Of a DNA stretch of 64,000 bases, positions 23,714 to 37,400 are shown in pieces (position 1 is the stretch's first letter; the number at the start of each line of letters is the position of its first letter). Source of the stretch: Rhabditoides inermis (lineage: Eukaryota; Nematoda; Chromadorea; Rhabditida; Rhabditidae). A program made the position numbers and the translations under genes. The stretch lies in assembly GCA_963966185.1 (NCBI GenBank), contig CAWZYM010000225.1, positions 227,001 to 291,000 of the forward strand, written 5' to 3'. Below the pieces are notes generated by a model. It was not told the DNA's origin. It saw only the letters and a list, made by a program, of their open reading frames with translations, and searched no databases.

Positions 23714-23758
23714 GGCTCGTCGCTCTCGCTGCGGATCGCGCAGCGAGAGCGACGAGCC
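23714..23758. repeat. Perfect 20-bp hairpin
   Basis: The left arm GGCTCGTCGCTCTCGCTGCG is followed by a 5-nt spacer (GATCG) and its exact reverse complement. It lies 30 bp upstream of the ATG of the next plus-strand gene, separated by a short GA tract. Confidence 0.9.
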
Positions 23759-23787
23759 AGAGAGAGAGAGAGAGAGAGAGAGAACAC

Positions 23788-24951
23788 ATGGCGGAACTAT
23801 CCGAGTCGTTATGCGAAGCGTGGAACCAACCGATCAAGGAAGTGATTATCAATGCGCGTTACATGTATTGCTTACGTTCTGTCGCGGTCGCTTCAATATA
23901 TGAGTATCGTGTATAGCGTCTGCTTGTCGGATATGGATTGTGCCTGGTTGTTCGCGCATGTTCCGATTTTATTTGTTGCGGTCATATTCGCATATCCGCG
24001 TATTCACCGTCGTTCTGAAATGTCTTATTTGAACGATTTGCAGTCGCTCGTGGGTAGAATGTCAGCCGGGAGTGCGGCTGAAGAAGACACCTAAGATCGG
24101 CGGGAATGGGGGGGACACCGGTGCGGACGACGCCGGACGAGGCCTGGAGGACAAGGCGACTAAGGGTAAGTCAGAGGGTGATCCATACTACACATAGGTA
24201 CTCTATGCCCTGACCTTTGCTTGTTCTAGCATAAACCTGTCCCTCCTAAGCGAATTGTATATGGATAATGAAAAATTATTTATCACGTAGAGCAGCGGAG
24301 TGATAATTTACTTTTCGTAGGAATATACAATTCGCGTACTGGTCTGCAGTAGTGCAACACCTCGGCAAGTGGTCGAAATCTCACCGCGCTTTTGACTGCC
24401 ATTCTAGGTCGTTGCTTTCCTTCCCACCCGCCCAGTGTAGAGCAGAACCCACCCTCCCACCAGAACGTGAACGGGGAGTGAACTAGAATGGCATCAGTTG
24501 ACTATACGACGTTGCAGAATCGGTCACTATGCCGTAGAGTAGCACTGTCACACCTGCATCCCGTGCACGCTCACGTAATTCACGAATCATATAGTAATGT
24601 AACTAACTGGCTCTACTCTTATTCCCTTTTACAAGCCAGCCATCACGGCTATTGTTTCATGTTTGAACTAATGCGCCATATAGTTATTACTTGCAGAGCT
24701 AGCAGTTTCATTAGCCGTCCCCTTTCTCTTTTCAGCAGCACCCTGCTCGCGCGGGGAGGCTAATGTTATATTTTCAGATTCGCACGTGGTAGAAGGGAGA
24801 GAGGAGCGACCCTGCGGCTTGCGGCGCCTTCACCAAGTCGGCGATGAGCCGGAGAGCCAGCAGCGCCGACGACGGCACCCTCGACGCGTTCCCCTTCCCC
24901 CTCCCCAACATGCGACGCCACGTGCCCTTCCCTCATTGTCCATTCGCTAAG
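23788..24951 (+). CDS. Unrecognised spliced gene, 3' end unresolved
   Basis: Four exons with matching phases: 23788-23864, 24044-24165, 24408-24466 and 24793-24951. The first two join to give MAELSESLCEAWNQPIKEVI through RSWVECQPGVRLKKTPKIGG, followed by an acidic Gly-rich linker (NGGDTGADDAGRGLEDKATK). The last exon ends DAFPFPLPNMRRHVPFPHC then PFAK before a GT donor. I do not recognise the family. There is no signal peptide or TM segment, so an intracellular protein is likely. The terminal exon was not found with confidence; an acceptor near 24982 followed by a 20-codon ORF to TGA is one option. Frame agreement across three introns is the main evidence. Confidence 0.5.
24230..24311 (+). 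repeat. 80-bp direct repeat, copy 1
   Basis: About 80 bp starting CATAAACCTGTCCCTCCTAA and ending GCAGCGGAGTGATAATTT recurs, apparently unchanged, at 25047-25128. After copy 1 the sequence ATATACAATTCGC is an inverted echo of the internal GCGAATTGTATAT, so this may be the end of a small transposon. Confidence 0.85.
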
Positions 24952-25046
24952 GTAGCACTCCCCCACAGTAGTCCACACAGTTGTGTGTTACAATTGGATG
25001 TCTCGCTCATTGTATTACTGTGGGGTCCGAATACGGCCATCTGTGA

Positions 25047-25128
25047 GCATAAACCTGTCCCTCCTAAGCGAATTGTATATGGATAATGAAAAATTATTTA
25101 TCACGTAGAGCAGCGGAGTGATAATTTG
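25047..25128 (+). repeat. 80-bp direct repeat, copy 2
   Basis: Second copy of the 24230-24311 repeat, 817 bp downstream, in the 3' flank of the unresolved plus-strand gene. Confidence 0.85.
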
Positions 25129-25356
25129 AATTGACACGATAAGTAACACAAAACACAAGCATGTCACTTTTTGGATTTATACTTTATACATACGTCGAAA
25201 GGTGTACGATTTCGTTTTCCATGTCTCAATTTTGTTTCACGGCGCACCAGAAAATGCGTGTTCTTTTCTTTATTCAAACGATACAGCTTTAATGATCACA
25301 TAGAACATTACATAGATACAGTAACGATAGTAACGTAACATTTCAGCAGTCACATT

Positions 25357-28404
<3,048 letters not shown>

Positions 28405-28469
28405 TCTAATATAATAAGTCTACAAAATGAATTTAAAAAAGAAATAGAATACAAATCAATCAGTTATGT

Positions 28470-28755
28470 ATGAGCAATAAGATTTAAAAAAAACACGTTG
28501 GCAACGAAAACAAGTACTATGTTTCCGAAGCGGCGGAAGCTGAAATGTGACCGGAAATAAATCGTAATGAATGCTAGTGATTTTCACAAAAAGCGACACT
28601 GTGTCAATTTGTATTTGAAAGGTCTGAAATACATTCGCGCGAACTTCAGTCTTCAACGAGCGATACGCGCCGTGCAGAGTCCAAATGAAAACGGAAGGAA
28701 ACTGGAAGACACACTCTATTAGAAGAAGGTCATCCAGTAGGTCACAACACAACAC
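28470..28755 (-). pseudogene. Possible receptor-like exon remnants
   Basis: Upstream of the str gene, minus-strand pieces read FQFPSVFIWTLHGAYRSL, then after a TTTCAG an IDTVSLFVKITSIH segment, then FRRFGNIVLVFVANVFFLN to a stop. The hydrophobic pattern suggests a membrane protein fragment. No start, no clear phase continuity and no recognised family; it may be a decayed neighbour or chance. Confidence 0.25.
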
Positions 28756-30056
28756 ACATCATTCATCATTGCACAGCGTTAATCTCTGTGAATATCAGTG
28801 ATAATCTACCTGTCCTAGAGGACGATGTGATTAAGAAGCAAGATTAAAAAGGAAATCTTTAATTGAACCTTTTCAATGCGACTATCTATCTAGCAATCTA
28901 GCACACTACACGAAACTCAAAAAAAGATTATATAAAACGAATAGTATTGTAATACCCTATCATGAGTTATTTCACATTTGAAGATTAAGCCATTAAGCCT
29001 AAAAATAATGTTGAGTGTTCGGTTATATGGCCAAATTATAATTTTCTTCATAAACTTTAATTTTTAAGTACAACCTCAAGAATGATTTGTTAAAAATAGA
29101 ATTTGTTGGAAATGAAGGTCATGTTTCAAAAATATATTGTTATAATAATGAGAGTTTACAATGATCATTCGTGTTGAAGAAATAACACGAACCATTACAT
29201 TGGGGAGACGATGAAAATATGAGTAATCGCACACAATTTGATTTCCTGTAGAACTCAATGAAATAAGTATCAAACATGTTTGAAAATACACTCTCATTCA
29301 AGATAATGCAAGTTCTAATGCAAACATCACATTTTGTCATGAAAAACAGTTTGAACAGGAAGTACAACAAAACCATAATATGACATATGACTTTTTTTGA
29401 ACAACATAAATGTAGTTGTTTCTCGTTTTACACAAAATGATTATGAAAATATGAGTTTGTCTGCGGTTGCACACATACTGTATTTGAGAACTGAATATCC
29501 ATTTTGAAAATAGCGGAACAATTTCCATGAATCGTGGAACGTCGAACATCCAATTCATGTACTCATCAACTTGTTATCCTGTCCTTGTCCTTGTGTTGGT
29601 ATTTTTCAAAGTAGAGCACTACCTTTTGATGAACTATTATCATATTGTTGTAATTGACACATAAACTTACTTATAATGTACTTGTATTGCTAGCAACTGT
29701 ACTTACTGATTTGAATGCATTCTAGTACTGATTCAAAATGATATCGAAAGTACATAATACAAAACATTACAAAAAAGTAATACAAACAAGTTGTCTAAAA
29801 TGGGAGCACTCATCACGCATCGCCAAACATTTCACCGAGCGTTTTCTCGTGAATATCATCGACGTAGATGAATTTCTAGAATGTTTTCATAGATTTAATT
29901 TACCGGAAGTGGCTGTCATCGCCAAAACGAGAAGAATACATTAATGTTGTTTGTTATTCCATAGATCCTTCTGGAAGGAAATAGATGCTGCGTGAATATT
30001 GGCAGGTTTCGTGTCGTCAGGTCATATTCGGGATCCACTAAACGTCGCGTGTCAGA

Positions 30057-30127
<71 letters not shown>

Positions 30128-30251
30128 CTCTCTCAGGTGGGAGGAAGGATGAATAGTTGAGTCTGGAACGCGCCGCGAGAGTCGTCGACTTTTTCGAAGA
30201 CACGATTTGCTCGATTATAGAAAAGAGGAAAGAGCCAAGTATCATTTCAGA
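28756..30251. other. Intergenic AT-rich spacer
   Basis: Contains the second copy of the dispersed repeat (29062-29205) and a GA microsatellite (30057-30124) shortly before the guanylyl cyclase. No supported gene. Confidence 0.5.
29062..29205 (+). repeat. Diverged dispersed repeat, copy 2
   Basis: Second copy of the 27675-27815 repeat, same orientation, about 1.4 kb downstream. Confidence 0.75.
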
Positions 30252-32413
30252 ATGCTGGCTGATATGAGGTGGGTATTCGCGCTAATATGACTAACTTTTT
30301 CCAGGATGTCAGAGTTTACGTAGTGTGTTCGTTTGATGTGTAACCACTAATCAGTGACCTTCCAGATTCCTCGGCATTCTCTTTCTATTCATAGTTCAAG
30401 GCCGCGCACTTCGCATAGGACATCTACAGGTAACATATTCATTTGAAAATACAACACATATTCACAAAAATCAATAATTATGAAACTCAATCAATCAATA
30501 CACAATCGCTATTTCAGTCTGTGACGGCACCGGACGAGCGTCGCGTGCTCGATTTGTGCAGCAAGAACCAGACCGGATTGGAGTGGGTTGCAGAAATACA
30601 TAAACTATATTATTTTACAATACAATACAATACGTTCATTATGATGTTATCATCGACACAATGAGTTTTGCGCAATGTGCAAGTGCGCCTCTGGGCAGGT
30701 TTCTGCATTGTATAGATAACTATTTGTATAATTAGTATAATTATCGTTGGGAAATCCGAACAGTAATGATATTGCCGAATACTAACCGTTTAACGACAAG
30801 AATTCACCTTGCAACGTATGCAATAACTATCAGGATCATCTCCCTGCCGGCGTGCGATCGATTCAACGGGGTGGAGAATGTGGCGGTGTTGAAATACGAG
30901 CACAAGGTCGACGCCATACTCGGGGCGAGCTGCGATGAAGGTGCGCTCCTTAACCACCACTTCTGATACGTGCATGCATTGATACACTCGAATAAGTTGG
31001 TGAAGCATCGAGTGTCGAGTGACAGTGATGAAGTGAAGAGTTCACAAGATCTTCGTTGAAGGTACGACACTCGGTCATAGCTGAAGTCTGAAATGTCTAT
31101 GGGAATTTGTTTTATCTCTGCTATATAACCTCATCAATAGTCTTGTTTCATGTTCACCAGAAGTGTTTTAGAGTTATGTATATATAGTTATGTCTTACTG
31201 TGCATTTTCGTTCTATGATTCCCTTCTAGAATCGGAGACAGTGTCGAAGCTGGCTGCTCGCTGGGAGACCGTCTTGTTCACTACCAGTCGCGGAGCCGCG
31301 CTACAGGTACACCGCACAGGTAGACGCGTAGACGCCCCACAGGTAGACGTCCCTACAGGTAGATCAAAGATTAAAATCAGACGGCAATCAAAATCACATG
31401 ATGTTTGTCCGGACGTGATTGTACTCAATGATGATTGGATCGATTCTGAAGTGTTCATAGACAAATTATCTGAAAATGATCAGATAAAGATGTTAATGTT
31501 GTAATACACAAGATTGGACTTACAATGACGTTATTACACACTATCTCTCAGGTCCCTACATTTTTCAAAAAATCGTAGCAAAAAAACGTATCCTTCGATT
31601 TTCCTCGATGCTTAACCATTGAGTAACTATAATAAAAATCAACTGTCGAAAATTCAGCTTAGGTATTCCAATCTTGTTTTTTTTTATAAAATAATAAATA
31701 ATGCAAACTTAATTACATTTTTGATCATAAATTCTTAGCATGCGATTTTTTCGCATATTTCTCTACAAAGAAAACTTCGTGAAATATCGAGATTTTTCCA
31801 AAAACTGGTTATATGTATAGGTTTAGAAGAAAACTGTCTTTTTTTACATCAGGCACTCATATTATAGCAAAATATGCAAATTTGATCAAATCGAACATTC
31901 GCCCCTTAATACACACTACACACCCTTCAATACCCCTAAATCCACTCATAACTTCCTAGGTTCCAGGGAGGTAAATTCTTACAGAGACTGTGTGATATCA
32001 AACACATTTCACTCCGTCTTATTGATCCTGTCCTAACGCGTTACTGGAAAATCCATTTTCCAGTAACGTGATAGGACAGGATCATTGAAGCGTGAATGTT
32101 TTCCTATCAATATCATCGCCCTCTTTTCATCACCGAGAAATGGTTATTAGAAGCTTATACCGAATTGATACGATGTTGAACTAATCAATATTGAATCAAT
32201 AAATCGATAATTCAATAAACCAATCCAGCACGAGCACCTGACTGTGGCTATGCGGAGTGGGACGCTCGGACTGGCCGAGAGTGTGCTGGCATTCACAAGA
32301 GAGGTCGGGTGGGAGACGGTGGGTGGAGAGAGAGAGAGAGAGAAGGAGAGAGAGAGAGAGGGGGGGGGGAGAGAGAGGGAGAGAGAGAGAGGGAGAGGGA
32401 GAGAGAAAGAGAA

Positions 32414-32468
<55 letters not shown>

Positions 32469-34392
32469 CCAGATCTCCTTCATCTTCTCGCGCGGCGAGC
32501 ATGAACTAGAGAACGCGGTGCAAGAGGTGTGTTTGTTTCCATTATTCACATATTCTTTCAAATATTAATCTAAACCACATCCTTTGCATACGATGTGCAA
32601 CAGAAAATATCTTTGTACTATACGAATCCCCCTCCAAAAACAACGGTACTCAAAAACATTCGGGTACAAGTGGTTCTCTGCTAACATGAGGTCCATGTGT
32701 GACTTGCCCACGGATCGGCCCGCTGATCGCTCGCTGCTGTCTCAGGCAGAGATGGTGCATGCCAACTCTGAGTATTCACACGATACGCGGCCAGTGAAAG
32801 AGCCGCGTGTCGATCAGCGACACGAGCCGATTCGAGTGATCCTAGCCCTTTCCTCCTCAGGTCTTCTCCTCCTCGAATGTCTCCCTTCGTGACTTCGACG
32901 CCGCCGACGACTACCACTACCCACTCGTCATGTCCAACAGGGGTCAGCGCATAATTATTATTATTATTTTTTTTATTATCTCATTATTTCATTTCTGTTA
33001 AGAATCCAGGCAGTGTAATTATTGTTGTGAGTTGAGTACGTTTCTTGCAGTAAATGTGTAGAAAACATGAAACACGCCCGCTGATTCTTGTTGCTTCAGT
33101 TTATTCAAAGCTATAATGTTGCGAAAATAAAAATGACAGTCTAACCAGTCTCGCAAGCCGTCTACAGAAAAGCACTGGTGCTTCTTAGGCAAACCGTGTG
33201 AGCAAGATGAAGATACGAATCCATGTTGCAGTTGTGTTCGTGTGCTGTCGCGTGTCGGACTTCCTGTCCCTGCTCTCTTGGGCCGCGCAGGAGCCGCGCC
33301 CTCTCGAATACGCCCTTCTATTCATCGACACACAACACGCCAGCAAGAGGTACGCACACAGGTGACACCAGATTCCTCCGTTGACGTGTTTGTGGTGCTA
33401 TGCTTATGTTTTCGTGTCTTGCAACTTGTTGATTGGCATTTGCTCGTGCTTGTTTGTTTGTACTTTCGATCGCAGCGTTTGATCTCTGGATGTTTTCCTC
33501 CGAGTCCAATACAGACATCACTCCGTTTTCTCATTAGCGAGTCGGAGTGCAGACGCGTTTTTAGAAACTCCAGCCGATTATGTACATATGTGATGATTGC
33601 AGTCCAATATCAGAACATACATTATCGAATTCTACTTTTTCAGGCTGTTCTACCAGCGATGTGGTGAGGTGTTGGAGAAAATCCATCCGCGAGCCGATCG
33701 GATGCTCAAAAACGTCTTTCTAGTGAGTAACAAAACACAAAATACATACGTGATGTACTGGATCTCAAGTCAGTCACGTAGAGATGACTGTGTATTCATT
33801 CTGCTAGCACACCACCATGCATGTTGTCCTAATATTTAGTATGTCATGTCTCATTCTCGCGTGCTGTCGGCTGGCGTGCGTAGTGATTATAAATGGCTCA
33901 ACTTATAACTTATTTCTAGAAAACATAATATATTATTTATCAAAAACTGCTCTTTCTAATAATACTTATATCACATTCACAAAAATGAAAAGTGTTCAGC
34001 TGAAAACACGCGACATGAACTACGCGGCTGTTGAAGACTTCGCGTTCACCAACAACTTCGAGGTGATTTCGTTCATTCTAAATAGTTTATCTCTTTCTAT
34101 CCCTCTGTCTCTCTCTCTCTCTCTCCCTCCCTCCTCCCCCCTCTACGCACCTCTCTTCACTGCAGATCACATCTCAACTGCAAGAATCCCTCTCGCTCTG
34201 TGACGCGATTCGTCTGTTGGCTGAGAATGGGGTGGCGTCGGGAGACGGGGCAGGAGTATTCAACAAGACTACCGACAAGTACCTGGCGGGTGGGTGGTTT
34301 AGATTAAATGACAAACGTTTAACAAACGTTTCAAAATATCCACATATCCACTTATATGCTTATTGCTTTTGCGCGACAATTTTGACAGGTCA

Positions 34393-34475
<83 letters not shown>

Positions 34476-37400
34476 GAGCAAGAGAGAGAGAGAGCGAGAA
34501 AGAGAGAGAATTATTCAGGTTTCTCCGGTGATCTCTACATGAACTCGTTCGGATCGCGGCTGCCGTTCATCGATGTATTCTGTTGGATGGAAACGAGGGT
34601 ATGGGATGCGATTATCGATCGAGTATTGATTGATTATTGATCGATTATTGACTGTTTATTGATCGATTATTGATCGATCTTTGCAGGTTGATATTCTCAG
34701 TCAGATCGTGCCTTGGCGCAACGGCAGCGGCGGAGAATACGTGCGTGGATAGGATTTTTTTCTAGATTAATCGAACGTGTGAACATCAAAGGTTCAATGG
34801 AATGAGAAACGTATTACGGAAGATTCATTTGACGCTAGCAAACTCCCGAGTGTGACTATGGCCATCTTGTAGTTTACAATCCTACAGTGAAGAGTCGGAG
34901 ATCAACAGGAACACTGTGGATTGAGAGAGATAACATGTTCCGTACTTCAGTCGGTGATGTCCCCTCCGTTCCCCTCCTCCCTTCCTCCCTCCACCCCCGA
35001 GTGCGACTTCGACGGCGGCCGATGCAGCAACACACACGTGTTCATCATAGGCGCTGTGGTGGGATCACTAAAGACTATGTTCGCAATAAGTTGCGCGCGT
35101 TGGGGTAGATCAGAGGAAGACGGAGAGTCAGCTCTCGGCAATAGCGCGCAAAACAAGAGAGACAGACGGTTATGGCACCGTATTTCGAACTGCAAGTGAG
35201 GTAGATCGAAAACTACCGCTCTGGCGCAGGCTAAATGTCAATACATAGATAGAGAAAACATTCTCTCCACAGGTTCTTGTCCTTCTCTCGATCCCGCTGA
35301 CCCTCGCGTGGTGGCTGCAGCGGAAGGAGCACGAGCTGCAGCGGATGCCGTGGCGGGTGCAGTACGAGGCCATCGCATTCGACGAGCGCGAAGAGGTGGG
35401 TGGCACGTGGTTCACAACTCACTATCTGTTCTATTATTTTGACATTTTCATGATTTTAGTCGAAAAACGTTGCAGCGTAAAGTTCAGGAATATGAAAAAC
35501 TGTTGGGAATACTGAACACGTGAATGTGATTGTTAGTAGTATGCACATAACCCCAAATACCCGCATTGAAACGTATCAAGTGCAATATGTTGTCCCGTAT
35601 TCGATGGTGCTTCACTCCTGCTCTCTCACACTCTCCCTGTGAGCCCTCGCATCCCACTCTCCCGTCGGCTACCCAGTGCGAGCATATGTACAGGGAAAAA
35701 TTTCCCCGCACACGGGACATTTTTCGGGAAAAAAATAGAATTCTCTCTCTTTTTCTATCTCTCTTTCTCTTTCTCTCTCCCACACTCACGCTGGTGATCC
35801 CCGCTTGTGATGCTTTCCTCTTGTTCGATTGGATCCGCAGGAGAAGCGGTGGCGTTGCTCTCTAAAAACATCTCTACATATTCTCTCTCTCTCTCTCTCT
35901 CCAATACTAGTGGCGGTGGCTGCGTGACGGTGCGTCTGCGTCCCGGTTGCGGCGGTATCGGGGTATGCTGAGGGAGCAGCAGGCGTCGTGAACTGATGCA
36001 GGGAGAAGACTTGTCTCCGGTGAAATGGTTGAGAGTTCCCTGATGTCGGGGAGGTCTACGCGGTGGGATCTCTCTGAACGTTCAAACGCATTCATAGCAC
36101 AGTTCATTATACAAAGAAGAGGGAAGAGATTAAGTGGTATAGACTCACCTTCGTTGTTGTCGTTGCTACCCTTGCGCTTGGATATGGTTTACCTGATTGA
36201 GAGGAAACAGTATACTCGAAGACAAGAAAGACGAATGGGATCCAGGGGCGCAGCGCGCGAATATAAAGGAGACCGGGTATGGGAGGGGCAAGGGGCGCAC
36301 CCAGATCGCGGTTTGTTTTATATTCCTTTGTAGATAAGACATACAACGCAATTGTTATAATACATTTTATTCTGTCTTTACATCATATTACCTTATTGTA
36401 GTGTGAGATGTTAAAGCCGGGGACCACGATTGTTGGAATATACTTATCTTTTATCCGACGTTTCGGCGTTACGCCTTCATCAGGGATGTGGCAATACCTA
36501 TAATAACAATGTGTGGCTAGATAACAAGAAACGAAACAATAGAACTCGACGCGGATGTAACAATAAACATAAGAAACAACATAACCGGGTAACTGTGGGT
36601 GTGTGAGGGGAGAGGGTAACTGTGGGTGTGGAGTGTGTGAGGGGAGAGAGGAGGCTAGTCTAATTGGAGATTGCGGGCTTGCCCGGGGGCACGCAGGTCG
36701 ATTGCGAGTCGGAGTTGTGGTCGGCGGAAGGCGGCGACCTGAAAGAAGAAAGGGAGAGAGAAATTGGAATGAGAGACACCTTCGATGCCTTCGATGGGAG
36801 GTTCTAAGATGAAATTTGACCCAAGTTATGGGTCAAGGAAGGGTAAAGTTTCCATTTTTGCCCCAAGTTTCTCGCAGTTGGACTGGGGGTCACGTTTTGA
36901 AACTCAGCCCAAACTTTGGTCATACTTTACCCACGCCCAAAACTTTGCCCAAGAGAGCATGGGGCGCTGAAGAGAGTTAGACAGAAAAGGTGGGGGTGGG
37001 TAAAGTTTTGCACAAAAAGCATCTTAGAACCTCCCTTAGAGTCAAGTTCGTTCTTCCGGTTAAGGGCCGGGTTCCTTGCTTCATTATACAAAGAAGAGGG
37101 AAGAGATTAAGTGGTATAGACTCACCTTCGTTGTTGTCGTTGCTACCCTTGCGCTTGGATATGGTTTACCTGATTGAGAGGAAACAGTATACTCGAAGAC
37201 AAGAAAGACGAATGGGATCCAGGGGCGCAGCGCGCGAATATAAAGGAGACCGGGTATGGGAGGGGCAAGGGGCGCACCCAGATCGCGGTTTGTTTTATAT
37301 TCCTTTGTAGATAAGACATACAACGCAATTGTTATAATACATTTTATTCTGTCTTTACATCATATTACCTTATTGTAGTGTGAGATGTTAAAGCCGGGGA

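Noticed and set aside
35907..36107. Minus-strand ORF next to the duplicated unit
   Set aside because: No recognisable domain, and the plus strand at the same place is also open. The phase match between the exon ending EREE (about 35396) and the exon at 39325 shows the region is gcy intron.
36603..36812. 69-codon plus-strand ORF present in both 977-bp units
   Set aside because: Repeats only because the DNA repeats. It lies antisense to the retroelement tail and has no family features.
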